A DNA stretch of 64,000 nucleotides from Chryseobacterium sp. 18061 (GCA_902706205.1 CACSKA010000009.1:216458-280457); one strand, 5' to 3'; shown: positions 47,021-56,203, counted from the stretch's first letter. Numbers and translations: made by a program. The notes: a model not told the origin generated them from the sequence alone.

Positions 47021-47970
47021 GGCGCCGCCTTAAATTTGATGCTGTCCGCGATGCGTTTCGCCGTCTGCGGTGGCAACTCACCTACAATGGTGATTTCAGA
47101 GTTGTCGCGAACGGACGTACTGACGGTACGGCGTCCGGTACGCAAGACCTGCTCGCTGCTGTTGGCATTGGCGTGATTCACGTTCACCGAGAAGCTAAAC
47201 AGCCCGTCGGAATAAAGACGTGACTCGACCGGCGTATCAATTGTCGGCAACGTTCTACGGCTTCCGGCAACCTCAACAAACCCTTGCGGCAGCCAGCTCG
47301 GCAGCCAGCTAAATTTCACGTTATCGCCAACCGGCACGGACAGCAGCGGCGGCAGGCTCGCGGTGGAGAGGGTCTGCATATTGCTGCTCACCTGCTCACT
47401 GACGTTAAACGCCACAACGCGGAACTGTTCGAGCGTTTCACCGTCTCTGTCCAGCAAGTCGACGCGCATCGGCAGTTTGGTTTCCGAATCCAGCCACACG
47501 ATATAGCTGTAGCGCGTCCCGTCACGCGCCACCACGCGGATGACCTCACACAGCCTGTCGGCAATGCGGGTGCGGCCCACGGAGATGAAATCGTAGTATG
47601 GTGCGAGGCGTTTGAAGTCGGTATAGACCAGAGAGGGCAGTGAATCGACGATGTAATCGCCGTTCAGTGTAAAGGGATCGAGACCGGGTTCGAAATAGCT
47701 GATCTCATTTCCGCGCTGGACGACTTCACGGCGCGGACCGTCCATCTGCAGCAGCTGCGCCAGGGCCTGATTATTCAGACGCGCGTGACGATAGCGTAGT
47801 GACTCTACGCCCTGCTTATTGATGCTGACAAACGACAGCTCATAGTTGAGCGACTGGCTGGCCAGATTCATCTGCTGCAACAACGCCCCGGACGAGACAT
47901 CTGCCGAGGCGTTGGCGGAGAAGAACAGGCTACCAGCCATTAAAGACATGGCACACCAAAGTTGCTTCAT
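47017..47970 (-). CDS. rseB: RseB, periplasmic negative regulator of sigma-E
   Basis: 317 residues (E. coli 318) with a signal peptide cut near residue 23 ('ANASA-DVSS'), a large lipid-binding LolA-like domain and a smaller C-terminal domain. It binds RseA and blocks DegS cleavage until displaced by LPS or lipoprotein signals. The start overlaps the rseA stop by one base (TAATG). Confidence 0.97.
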   Translation of the reverse strand: MKQLWCAMSLMAGSLFFSANASADVSSGALLQQMNLASQSLNYELSFVSINKQGVESLRYRHARLNNQALAQLLQMDGPRREVVQRGNEISYFEPGLDPFTLNGDYIVDSLPSLVYTDFKRLAPYYDFISVGRTRIADRLCEVIRVVARDGTRYSYIVWLDSETKLPMRVDLLDRDGETLEQFRVVAFNVSEQVSSNMQTLSTASLPPLLSVPVGDNVKFSWLPSWLPQGFVEVAGSRRTLPTIDTPVESRLYSDGLFSFSVNVNHANANSSEQVLRTGRRTVSTSVRDNSEITIVGELPPQTAKRIADSIKFKAAP

Positions 47971-48629
47971 TACTGCGATTGCGTTCCTAACGTTTGATAT
48001 CCAGGCACCTGAACAGCGGCTTGCTGAGTCTGGGCTTGTTCAAACTGAAGCTGTTCGGAGTGCAGACGACGCTGCAATTCGTAGTCCTGAAGCATCGCGT
48101 TAATACGGCGGCGCTGTTCCTGGACTTGCTGCTGACCGGTACCCGCATTACTGCTCGCGCTGGCATCGGCAGGAACACCAAGACTGACCGGGCTTGCTTT
48201 GCCCATCATCGGCAGCGTGTTAAACACTGGCGTTTCAGGTTGGTCAGTCGAATTGGATTGCCCGTTGTAGTGCTGAACGCCCACGATCACCGCAAGTGAT
48301 ACGCAAGCTGCAACGCCCATTTGGGTAAGGGAGCTGGCCCACGGACGCACTTTTTTCCAGAAAGGCATCTTCTGCCACTGGTGCGGTGCGGGTTGGGCTT
48401 CAGGAATGAGCGGCGTCGCCAGACGTACAGGTTCATTCTCAATAGCGGCCATAACGCGGGCTGAAATATCAAAATTGAGAGTCTGCGCCGTCTCACCACG
48501 CATTGTATCGCGGATAAGATGGTAGCTCTCCCATGCTTTTTGCATCTCAGATGAACGGGTCAACTCATTGAGCAACTCGTTATCCAGCGTTTCACCATCC
48601 ATTAAGGCGGAAAGTTTTTCTTTCTGCAT
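47970..48629 (-). CDS. rseA: RseA, anti-sigma-E factor
   Basis: 219 residues (E. coli 216): cytoplasmic N-terminal sigma-E-binding domain ('KEKLSALMDGETLDNELL'), one TM helix around 100-118 ('MGVAACVSLAVIVGV') and a Gln-rich periplasmic domain. DegS and RseP cleave it under envelope stress, releasing RpoE. Located 31 bp after rpoE in the same operon. Confidence 0.97.
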   Translation of the reverse strand: MQKEKLSALMDGETLDNELLNELTRSSEMQKAWESYHLIRDTMRGETAQTLNFDISARVMAAIENEPVRLATPLIPEAQPAPHQWQKMPFWKKVRPWASSLTQMGVAACVSLAVIVGVQHYNGQSNSTDQPETPVFNTLPMMGKASPVSLGVPADASASSNAGTGQQQVQEQRRRINAMLQDYELQRRLHSEQLQFEQAQTQQAAVQVPGYQTLGTQSQ

Positions 48630-48660
48630 GCCTAATACCTTTTCCAGTATTCCGCTATCG

Positions 48661-49236
48661 TCAACGCCTGATTAGCGGTTGAACTTTATTATCAATAGCT
48701 TCTCGTGCACGGAAAATGCGCGAGCGAACCGTACCCACTGGACAATCCATGATAGCGGCTATCTCTTCATAGCTCAGGCCATCCAACTCCCGTAACGTGA
48801 TTGCCATGCGTAAATCTTCCGGGAGAGACTCAATGGTACGGAACACTATTTGTCTCAGTTCTTCTGACAACATTAAGTTCTCAGGGTTCGAAATTTCTTT
48901 CAGCGCACCGCCACTTTCGTAATTTTCTGCTTCAATCGCGTCAACATCACTTGCTGGCGGGCGTCTCCCCTGAGCAACCAGGTAATTTTTTGCCGTGTTC
49001 ACGGCGATTCGGTACAGCCATGTATAGAAAGCACTATCCCCCCGGAACGAATCCAGCGCACGATAGGCCTTTATAAAAGACTCTTGTACTACGTCAGGCA
49101 CATCGCCAGACGGTACGTATCGGGAAACCAGGTTTGCCATTTTATGCTGATAGCGTATCACCAGCATGTTGAAGGCCTTCTGATCTCCCTTTTGGACCCG
49201 CTCGACAAGGACCTGATCCGTTAACTGCTCGCTCAT
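48661..49236 (-). CDS. rpoE: RpoE, sigma-E (sigma-24)
   Basis: 191-residue ECF sigma factor, same as E. coli, with region 2 ('NMLVIRYQHKMANLVSRYV', 'FYTWLYRIAVNTAKN') and region 4 ('LPEDLRMAITLRELDGLSYE'). Start at 49236 (MSEQLTDQVL); an in-frame ATG at 49269 is outside the family. It directs envelope-stress genes and its own operon through the P promoter at 49319-49345. The nearest GAGGAG lies about 12 nt from the start, an unusually long spacing. Confidence 0.98.
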   Translation of the reverse strand: MSEQLTDQVLVERVQKGDQKAFNMLVIRYQHKMANLVSRYVPSGDVPDVVQESFIKAYRALDSFRGDSAFYTWLYRIAVNTAKNYLVAQGRRPPASDVDAIEAENYESGGALKEISNPENLMLSEELRQIVFRTIESLPEDLRMAITLRELDGLSYEEIAAIMDCPVGTVRSRIFRAREAIDNKVQPLIRR

Positions 49237-49318
49237 CCGAGGTAATGTCTCCTCAAACCTTATTCCCATGCGTAATCAAAACGCCACTCCACATACTGCA
49301 CTATGAGCAAGCAACAGC

Positions 49319-49345
49319 TTAGAGTGGGCTATTATCGTAAAGTTC
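49319..49345 (-). promoter_or_regulatory. Sigma-E autoregulatory promoter of rpoE
   Basis: Minus-strand GAACTT (49340-49345), 16-bp spacer, TCTAA (49319-49323): the sigma-E consensus and essentially the E. coli rpoE autoregulated promoter, about 83 bp upstream of the start codon. Confidence 0.88.
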
Positions 49346-49635
49346 AGTTACGCCTTTGCTTTTTGTGACTGCGGATAGACAGTTCATTATCACTCATTAT
49401 AAGTCTACCACTGCTAAATGAAGTGTCAGGCGCACAATAAACGTCTGAAATCTGTCTGCAGAGTACCGTAATGCCACCTTTTTTTCATCATAAAATCTGA
49501 AGGTAACGACCTGCTTCGCAATAATTTTCTTTGATTTACAAACTTTCCCACCCAATTTACCTGTTTAGCCATTACAACGACACAGAAAAATAATCGTGCT
49601 AAAAGCGGGATTCTGGTGCTACATTGCCTGAACCT
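49346..49635. other. Divergent rpoE / nadB intergenic region
   Basis: AT-rich 290 bp with further upstream rpoE promoters (several are known in E. coli) and the nadB promoter. No RNA gene or ORF is supported; specific -35/-10 pairs for the additional rpoE promoters were not assigned. Confidence 0.5.
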
Positions 49636-49653
49636 TGTTTAGTAAATTAAACA
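49636..49653. promoter_or_regulatory. NadR operator of nadB
   Basis: TGTTTA-GTAAAT-TAAACA is a perfect match to the NadR box (TGTTTA-N6-TAAACA), ending 6 bp before the nadB start codon. NAD-bound NadR would repress nadB. Confidence 0.9.
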
Positions 49654-49659
49654 CAAACC

Positions 49660-51279
49660 ATGACAACGACTCCCGATCTCTCCTGTGATGTGCTCATTGT
49701 CGGTAGCGGTGCTGCCGGTTTATCCCTTGCGCTGCGCCTCGCCGAGCACAGTTCAGTCATCGTGCTCAGTAAAGGGCCCATCAGCGAAGGCTCGACGTTT
49801 TACGCCCAAGGCGGGATTGCCGCCGTGTTCGACGAAACGGACAGCATTGAATCTCATGTCGACGATACGCTGATTGCCGGGGCCGGGCTTTGCGACCGTC
49901 ACGCGGTGTCGTTTGTCGCCAGCAATGCGCGCCCGTGCGTCCAGTGGCTTATTGACCAGGGCGTGCTGTTTGATACGGAAGTCCAGGCCAATGGCGAAGC
50001 CAGTTATCATCTGACACGCGAAGGCGGGCACAGCCATCGCCGTATACTTCATGCCGCTGATGCTACAGGGAAAGAGGTCGAAACAACGCTTGTTGGAAAA
50101 GCGTTAAATCACCCAAATATTCAGGTGATTGAGCGCAGCAATGCCGTGGACCTGATCGTCTCTGACAAAATTGGCCTGCCCGGCACGCGAAGAGTCGTTG
50201 GCGCGTGGATCTGGAATCGCAATAAAGAAGCGGTGGAAACCTGCGCGGCAAAATCCGTGGTGCTGGCAACCGGCGGCGCCTCGAAGGTGTATCAGTACAC
50301 CACCAATCCGGATATTTCCTCCGGCGATGGAATTGCGATGGCCTGGCGTGCGGGCTGCCGGGTGGCGAATCTTGAGTTCAATCAGTTCCACCCGACCGCA
50401 CTTTACCATCCGCAGGCGCGCAATTTCTTGCTGACCGAAGCCCTGCGCGGTGAAGGTGCTCTGCTCAAACGCCCGGACGGTTCGCGCTTTATGCCGGACT
50501 TCGACGAGCGTGAAGAGCTGGCGCCGCGTGATATTGTCGCCCGCGCAATTGATCATGAGATGAAACGCCTCGGAGCGGACTGTATGTATCTTGACATCAG
50601 CCACAAACCGGAAGCATTTGTCCGTCAGCATTTCCCGATGATCCACGAAAAACTGCTGAGTCTTGGTATCGATCTGACGAAAGAGCCGGTGCCGATCGTT
50701 CCCGCCGCGCATTACACCTGCGGCGGCGTGATGGTGGATGATTTTGGTCGGACTGACGTTGACGGGCTTTATGCCATCGGCGAAGTCAGCTACACCGGAC
50801 TGCACGGCGCCAATCGCATGGCGTCAAATTCACTGCTTGAGTGTCTGGTGTATGGCTGGTCGGCGGCAGAAGATATCAAGAAACGGATGCCTTATGCCCG
50901 AGAAGTCAGTTCGCTGCCTGCCTGGGATGAAAGTCGGGTAGATAATCCGGATGAACTGGTGGTTATTCAGCATAACTGGCACGAACTGCGGCTGTTTATG
51001 TGGGACTACGTCGGCATTGTGCGCACCACCAAACGTCTGGAGCGCGCGCTGCGTCGCATTACCTTATTGCAGCAGGAACTGGACGAGTACTACTCCCGTT
51101 TCCGCGTGTCGAATAACCTGCTTGAATTGCGAAACTTGGTGCAGGTGGCGGAGCTAATCGTGCGCTGCGCTCTGATGCGTAAAGAGAGCCGCGGCCTGCA
51201 TTACACTCTGGATTATCCGGAATTGCAGGAAAACGCAGGGCCGTCGGTACTCTCTCCGTTGACTCACATAAATAAGTAA
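49660..51279 (+). CDS. nadB: NadB, L-aspartate oxidase
   Basis: 539-residue FAD enzyme (E. coli 540) making iminoaspartate for NAD synthesis. FAD-binding 'VLIVGSGAAGLSLALRLAE', active-site region 'FNQFHPTALYHP', 'ALRGEGALL', and the C-terminal three-helix domain. No strong ribosome-binding site is visible because the NadR box occupies the leader. The 3' end overlaps trmN by 16 bp on the opposite strand. Confidence 0.98.
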   Translation: MTTTPDLSCDVLIVGSGAAGLSLALRLAEHSSVIVLSKGPISEGSTFYAQGGIAAVFDETDSIESHVDDTLIAGAGLCDRHAVSFVASNARPCVQWLIDQGVLFDTEVQANGEASYHLTREGGHSHRRILHAADATGKEVETTLVGKALNHPNIQVIERSNAVDLIVSDKIGLPGTRRVVGAWIWNRNKEAVETCAAKSVVLATGGASKVYQYTTNPDISSGDGIAMAWRAGCRVANLEFNQFHPTALYHPQARNFLLTEALRGEGALLKRPDGSRFMPDFDEREELAPRDIVARAIDHEMKRLGADCMYLDISHKPEAFVRQHFPMIHEKLLSLGIDLTKEPVPIVPAAHYTCGGVMVDDFGRTDVDGLYAIGEVSYTGLHGANRMASNSLLECLVYGWSAAEDIKKRMPYAREVSSLPAWDESRVDNPDELVVIQHNWHELRLFMWDYVGIVRTTKRLERALRRITLLQQELDEYYSRFRVSNNLLELRNLVQVAELIVRCALMRKESRGLHYTLDYPELQENAGPSVLSPLTHINK

Positions 51280-52001
51280 AACGCCTGGGTCAGCGCAGTA
51301 TAGCCCTCGGAATATTGCTGCTCTGGCCCACGGATAACCAGCCTGTCGCTGAAACACTCGCCCGCCTGAGGCGAGAAGGCCAGCAGCGCGCGATGCGGCA
51401 GACGCAGTTCGGTTTCTGCTACGTCGGTTCGCAGACGCAAATGCCAGCCCATCGACAGCGCGCGTTCGGTAAATGCATTACCGATATTCTCTGGCAACAC
51501 CACACAGAAAAAACCGTCTTCGGTAATCGCATTGGCCGCACAGTTCAGCAATGCCGCGTGATCGAGGGTGGTGGTATATCGTGCCTGCTCGCGCTGAGGC
51601 GTGGCACATTCCACGCCCTGCTCGTAATACGGAGGATTGCTGATAATCAGGTCATAGCGGCTGTTTTCTTCCACCAGCCACCGCTGTACATCGGCGGTAT
51701 GAATATGAATACGATCCCCCCACGGCGACTCGGCGACGTTTTCCGCAGCTTGCAGAGCGGCGTCGGCGTCGAGTTCAACGGCATCAATCATCACCGTGTT
51801 TTCCGTACGCTGCGCTAACATTAACGCCAGCAGTCCACTGCCGGTCCCCATGTCGAGGATCCGTTTGACCCGGGCAATAGGAGCCCAGGCACCGAGCAGG
51901 ATACCGTCCGTCCCGACCTTCATGGCACAGCGATCGTGAGCGACAAAAAATTGCTTAAACGTAAATCCATTGCGACGAAGCACGGATGAAGACTGACTCA
52001 T
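51264..52001 (-). CDS. trmN: TrmN (YfiC), tRNA1(Val) adenine-37 N6-methyltransferase
   Basis: 245 residues, same as E. coli YfiC. SAM motif 'ILDMGTGSGLLALMLAQR' and N6-adenine catalytic motif 'LIISNPPYYEQG' (NPPY). It methylates A37 of tRNA1-Val. Two tandem ATGs (52004, 52001) lie behind AAAGG; I use the second by family length, but the first has the better spacing. Confidence 0.95.
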   Translation of the reverse strand: MSQSSSVLRRNGFTFKQFFVAHDRCAMKVGTDGILLGAWAPIARVKRILDMGTGSGLLALMLAQRTENTVMIDAVELDADAALQAAENVAESPWGDRIHIHTADVQRWLVEENSRYDLIISNPPYYEQGVECATPQREQARYTTTLDHAALLNCAANAITEDGFFCVVLPENIGNAFTERALSMGWHLRLRTDVAETELRLPHRALLAFSPQAGECFSDRLVIRGPEQQYSEGYTALTQAFYLFM

Positions 52002-52135
52002 CATCAACAACCTTTTTCCTGATAAAATCCCCTGAGCATCGGGTACTGCACAATACCCGAGAACAGATAGCCATACAAACAGATGAAGATTACGGCCATA
52101 ACGTCTATAATCGGCGGCCCATACTGAGGTAGAAC

Positions 52136-53479
52136 ATGACTGTAACGACTTTTTCCGAACTAGAACTCGACGATAGCCTTCTGGATGCGCTCCAGGAAAA
52201 AGGCTTCACACGCCCGACCGCCATTCAGGCCGCTGCGATCCCGCCTGCGCTCGATGGCCGTGATGTCCTCGGTTCTGCGCCGACAGGCACCGGTAAAACG
52301 GCGGCGTATCTGCTGCCAGCGTTGCAGCACCTGCTCGACTTCCCGCGCAAAAAATCCGGCCCGCCGCGTATCCTGATTGTGACCCCAACTCGCGAACTGG
52401 CGATGCAGGTTGCCGACCATGCTCGCGAACTGGCTAAAAATACCCATTTAGACATCGCTACCATCACCGGCGGCGTGGCCTATATGAACCACGCTGAAGT
52501 GTTCAGTGAAAACCAGGACATCGTGGTGGCCACCACCGGACGTCTGCTGCAGTACATCAAAGAAGAAAACTTTGACTGCCGCGCGGTTGAAACGCTGATC
52601 CTCGATGAAGCGGACCGCATGCTGGACATGGGCTTTGCCCAGGATATCGAAACCATCGCTGCGGAAACGCGCTGGCGTAAGCAGACCATGCTGTTCTCTG
52701 CCACGCTGGAAGGCGATGCCATCAAGAACTTCTCCGAGCGTCTGCTGCAAGATCCGGTAGAAGTGTCTGCGACGCCGTCTACCCGCGAGCGCAAAAAAAT
52801 CCACCAGTGGTACTACCGTGCCGATGACGTTCAGCATAAAACGGCGCTGCTGATCCACCTGCTTCAGCAAGAAGACGCGACGCGTTCAATCGTATTTGTG
52901 CGTAAACGTGAGCGTGTGCATGAGCTGGCAGGCTGGCTGCGTGAGAAAGGCATCAACAACTGCTATCTCGAAGGTGAGATGGTTCAGGCCAAACGTAACG
53001 AAGCTATTTTACGCCTGACCGACGGCCGCGTGAATGTCCTGGTTGCCACCGACGTTGCTGCACGCGGGATCGACATTCCGGATGTGAGCCACGTCTTCAA
53101 CTTCGACATGCCACGCAGCGGTGATACCTATCTGCACCGTATCGGCCGTACGGGCCGTGCCGGACGTAAAGGTATCGCTATTTCGTTAGTCGAAGCGCAT
53201 GACCATCTGCTGCTGAGCAAAATCGGCCGCTACATTGAAGAACCACTGAAAGCTCGCGTGGTTGATGAAATGCGCCCGCAAACTCGTGTCCCAAGCGAGA
53301 AACTGCAAGGCAAGCCGTCGAAGAAAGTGATGGCTAAACGCGAAGAGAAGAAAAAAGCGGAAAAAGAAAAACCGCGCGTGAAGAATCGCCATCGCGATGC
53401 CAAAAACATCGGTAAGCGCCGTAAGCCAAGTGCAGACGCTGCTGCCGCGGCGACCGAGCCAAAGAAAACTAAAGAGTAA
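52136..53479 (+). CDS. srmB: SrmB, DEAD-box RNA helicase
   Basis: 447 residues (E. coli 444): motifs Q ('FTRPTAIQ'), I 'APTGTGKT', II 'LDEADRMLDMGF', III 'FSATLE', VI 'HRIGRTGRAGR', followed by a basic Lys/Arg/Ala-rich tail typical of SrmB. It helps early 50S ribosome assembly at low temperature. Confidence 0.98.
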   Translation: MTVTTFSELELDDSLLDALQEKGFTRPTAIQAAAIPPALDGRDVLGSAPTGTGKTAAYLLPALQHLLDFPRKKSGPPRILIVTPTRELAMQVADHARELAKNTHLDIATITGGVAYMNHAEVFSENQDIVVATTGRLLQYIKEENFDCRAVETLILDEADRMLDMGFAQDIETIAAETRWRKQTMLFSATLEGDAIKNFSERLLQDPVEVSATPSTRERKKIHQWYYRADDVQHKTALLIHLLQQEDATRSIVFVRKRERVHELAGWLREKGINNCYLEGEMVQAKRNEAILRLTDGRVNVLVATDVAARGIDIPDVSHVFNFDMPRSGDTYLHRIGRTGRAGRKGIAISLVEAHDHLLLSKIGRYIEEPLKARVVDEMRPQTRVPSEKLQGKPSKKVMAKREEKKKAEKEKPRVKNRHRDAKNIGKRRKPSADAAAAATEPKKTKE

Positions 53480-53485
53480 AAAGCG

Positions 53486-53510
53486 AGCCGGGAAATTTCC
53501 CGGCTTTTTT
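53486..53510 (+). terminator. Terminator after srmB
   Basis: AGCCGGGAAATTTCCCGGCT, a perfect palindrome whose centre forms the loop, is followed by TTTTTT, 7 bp after the srmB stop. Confidence 0.88.
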
Positions 53511-53570
53511 CTGTCCTTCCTACATCACCTTTTCTCACTCTTCTTGCCTGACACCATCCCGAAACACGCA

Positions 53571-53604
53571 TAAAAAAACGGAGAATGACTGAGTCATTCT
53601 CCGT
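53571..53604 (-). terminator. Terminator downstream of grcA
   Basis: ACGGAGAATGAC-TGA-GTCATTCTCCGT forms a perfect 12-bp stem; on the minus strand it is followed by seven Ts. It lies 66 bp after the grcA stop. Confidence 0.88.
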
Positions 53605-53669
53605 TCTGTGCTGAGCGTTTTGGCTTTCGTTAACTTAGCCGATCGCCGTCACTTCCCACCCCTGAGAAA

Positions 53670-54053
53670 TTACAGGCTTTCGGTGAAAGTACGTGCGATA
53701 ACGTCGCGCTGCTGTTCTGGAGTCAGTGAGTTGAAACGCACCGCGTAACCAGAAACACGGATAGTCAACTGTGGGTATTTTTCTGGATGCTCAACGGCGT
53801 CCATCAGAGTTTCGCGACGCAGAACGTTCACGTTCAGATGCTGACCACCTTCAACGCGGACTTCTGGCTGAACGTCCACCGGAATCTCACGGTATTCGAT
53901 CTCGCCCAGCGCGTTAACCGCAACAACCTGATCTTCAGTGAAACCGCCTTTAGCTACCAGGCAGCGCGCTTCGCCTTTCTCGCTGTCGAGCAGCCAGAAA
54001 GAGTTGAGCAGGTCGTCGTTTGCAGCTTTAGTAATCTGGATACCAGTAATCAT
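53670..54053 (-). CDS. grcA: GrcA (YfiD), stress-induced alternate pyruvate formate-lyase subunit
   Basis: 127 residues, the family length, resembling the C-terminal glycyl-radical domain of PflB: the radical Gly is in 'IRVSGYAVRFNSL'. It replaces the broken C-terminus of oxygen-damaged PflB. Start at 54053 (MITGIQITK); the open frame upstream to 54074 is not family sequence. Two FNR sites 53 bp apart lie upstream. Confidence 0.97.
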   Translation of the reverse strand: MITGIQITKAANDDLLNSFWLLDSEKGEARCLVAKGGFTEDQVVAVNALGEIEYREIPVDVQPEVRVEGGQHLNVNVLRRETLMDAVEHPEKYPQLTIRVSGYAVRFNSLTPEQQRDVIARTFTESL

Positions 54054-54164
54054 TTGATGCCTCCCTAGGCTCATTTATTCGTTTTTGCATTGGCCAGACG
54101 CTGGCCAATTGGTAAAACCATTGTTGCTTGAGTGTATATATATCAGTCTGACACCCGACAATCA

Positions 54165-54178
54165 TTGATTTAAATCAA
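54165..54178. promoter_or_regulatory. FNR site of grcA (proximal, perfect)
   Basis: TTGATTTAAATCAA is a perfect TTGAT-N4-ATCAA palindrome. Relative to an expected start near 54131 it is centred at about -40.5, the position of the activating FNR site in E. coli yfiD. Confidence 0.88.
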
Positions 54179-54217
54179 TATAATCAGTGCGTGTACTGAG
54201 TACACCTATGAATTTTG

Positions 54218-54231
54218 TTGTTTTAAGTCAA
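54218..54231. promoter_or_regulatory. FNR-like site of grcA (distal)
   Basis: TTGTTTTAAGTCAA matches the FNR consensus with two symmetric changes. Its centre is exactly 53 bp from the proximal site, the same spacing as the -40.5/-93.5 pair of E. coli yfiD, where the distal site tunes down full anaerobic expression. Confidence 0.8.
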
Positions 54232-54371
54232 TTTTCAAGCCCTGCGAAACACAAATATGCCTGTAAACATTCAACTTTATTTGAGATCGAGCAAACTTTC
54301 CCGCTGACAAAATTTTGTTCCCTACCAAGAAGCCGTTAAGCTATCGCCAACGATATTTGCAGGAGAGCGAG

Positions 54372-55061
54372 ATGACCACGCCTTTAACCTGGCACGACGT
54401 GCTAGCCAGTGAAAAAGAACAGCCCTACTTCATCAATACCCTGGCAACCGTTGCCGAGGAACGTCAGGCAGGAACCACAATTTATCCACCGCAAAAAGAT
54501 GTGTTCAATGCGTTTCGCTATACCGAACTGCGAGATGTGAAGGTTGTGATCCTCGGACAGGATCCGTATCACGGCCCGGGCCAGGCACATGGACTGGCGT
54601 TTTCCGTGCTCCCAGGTGTTGCAACGCCACCTTCTTTGTTAAACATGTACAAAGAGCTGGAAGGTACCATTCCGGGCTTTACTCGCCCGACGCATGGTTA
54701 TCTCGAAAGCTGGGCGCACCAGGGCGTGCTGTTGCTCAACACGGTACTGACAGTTCGCGCAGGCCAGGCACATTCGCACGCCAGCCTTGGTTGGGAAACC
54801 TTTACCGATAAAGTGATTGCCCTTATCAATGAACATTGCGAAGGCGTGGTCTTTTTACTGTGGGGTGCGCATGCGCAGAAGAAAGGCGCGATTATCGACC
54901 GCGAGCGTCATTACGTGCTGAAAGCGCCTCATCCTTCGCCGCTGTCAGCCCATCGTGGCTTCTTTGGCTCAAATCACTTTGTGCAGGCCAACGACTGGCT
55001 GGCGCAACGCGGCGAGCCGCCAATTGACTGGATGCCGGTGCTACCGGCTGAAAGCGAATAA
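54372..55061 (+). CDS. ung: Ung, uracil-DNA glycosylase
   Basis: 229 residues as in E. coli: catalytic water-activating motif 'GQDPYHGPGQAHGLAFSV' (Asp) and C-terminal 'HPSPLSAHRGF' (His). Removes uracil from DNA in base-excision repair. Start at 54372 follows AGGAG; the longer open frame from 54315 has no family sequence. Confidence 0.98.
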   Translation: MTTPLTWHDVLASEKEQPYFINTLATVAEERQAGTTIYPPQKDVFNAFRYTELRDVKVVILGQDPYHGPGQAHGLAFSVLPGVATPPSLLNMYKELEGTIPGFTRPTHGYLESWAHQGVLLLNTVLTVRAGQAHSHASLGWETFTDKVIALINEHCEGVVFLLWGAHAQKKGAIIDRERHYVLKAPHPSPLSAHRGFFGSNHFVQANDWLAQRGEPPIDWMPVLPAESE

Positions 55062-55063
55062 AA

Positions 55064-55090
55064 AAAATGCCAGCATCACGCTGGCATTTT
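55064..55090. terminator. Bidirectional terminator between ung and yfiF
   Basis: AAAATGCCAGC-ATCAC-GCTGGCATTTT, a perfect 11-bp stem with A and T tracts on either side, lies between the two convergent stops. Confidence 0.9.
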
Positions 55091-55111
55091 CATTTTAGCA
55101 ATGCCGAAGCA

Positions 55112-56203
55112 TCAGCCTTTGTTCTGACGCCACCATTCGGCCAGCAGAACGCCGGTTGCGACGGAAACGTTCAGGCTTTCTACATTGCCGGTTCCGTTGA
55201 TAGCGACGCTCAGGTCGGAAGACTCAAGAGCGGCATCGGACAAACCATCACGTTCCTGACCCAGCACCAGTACCATTTTCTTCGGCATTGTCGCTTTGAA
55301 CAGCGGAGTGCCTGTATGGCTGGAAGTGGTCACAATCGCGTAGCCCGCTTTGCGGAACTGATCCAACGCGTCAATAAAGCTGTCAGCGGTGATCGGCTGC
55401 ACGTGCTCTGCGCCACCTTCTGCGGTACGGATTGCAGCACCGGATTCCAGTACTGCCGCATCCTGAACCACGACACCTTTCACACCGAAGTGCGCGCAGC
55501 TACGCATAATTGCGCCGAGGTTGTGTGGGTTACCCACATCTTCCAGCGCCAGTACGCAATCTTCAGCAGCAGCTTCACTTACCCACTGCTTAACGCTGGT
55601 GCCATTACGCTTTTTAATCAGGAAGCAAACGCCACCGTGGTGTTCGGTGCCAGAAGCTTTCTCCAGCTCCGCTTCGTCTACCACGTGATAGGCTTTACGG
55701 TTTGCCGCCATCCAGCGCAGGGCTTCTTTGAAACGTGGGGTCACGCTCTGAATGAACCAGGCGCGAACGATGCAGTCCGGACGGCTCAGGAACAGCGCCT
55801 GACAGGCATTTTCACCGTAAACACGGGTTTCTTCTGCGCGCTGACGACGGATAACTTCTGGGTCGACAAAGCTCTTGCCGCTGATCCCACCGTGATCGGG
55901 TTTGTCTGCAACGACTGCGCCCGGTGCGCGAGAAACGGTGCGCCATGGGTTATCGTCGCGCGGTCCGCTGTCACGTGAGTTATCACGATCGCGGAACCGG
56001 TCACCGCCACGCGGTTTGCTATCGCGAGACTTTCCATCACGACTATCGCGCGCAGGACGACGACCACCTTCGGTACGGGACGGGCCGCTGCGACCTGCGC
56101 CTTTACCGGTGCGCGGGTTTTCCGTGCGTTTATCCGAGTCATCATCACTGCGGACGTACATCACTTTGACCTTGCCGCTTTTATTTTTCAGTTCGTCGTT
56201 CAT
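55112..56203 (-). CDS. yfiF: YfiF, SpoU/TrmH-family RNA methyltransferase-like protein
   Basis: 363 residues (E. coli 345). The first 110 residues are a highly charged Arg/Asp/Ser/Gly-rich disordered segment (repeated 'RDSRDGKSRD'-type units); the rest is an L30e-like substrate-binding domain plus a SPOUT domain with 'EDVGNPHNLGAIMRSCAHFG', 'LVLGQERDGLS' and 'SLNVSVATGVLLAEW'. Probably a 2'-O-methyltransferase acting on rRNA or tRNA; the target is not established. The tail is longer than in E. coli. Confidence 0.93.
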   Translation of the reverse strand: MNDELKNKSGKVKVMYVRSDDDSDKRTENPRTGKGAGRSGPSRTEGGRRPARDSRDGKSRDSKPRGGDRFRDRDNSRDSGPRDDNPWRTVSRAPGAVVADKPDHGGISGKSFVDPEVIRRQRAEETRVYGENACQALFLSRPDCIVRAWFIQSVTPRFKEALRWMAANRKAYHVVDEAELEKASGTEHHGGVCFLIKKRNGTSVKQWVSEAAAEDCVLALEDVGNPHNLGAIMRSCAHFGVKGVVVQDAAVLESGAAIRTAEGGAEHVQPITADSFIDALDQFRKAGYAIVTTSSHTGTPLFKATMPKKMVLVLGQERDGLSDAALESSDLSVAINGTGNVESLNVSVATGVLLAEWWRQNKG

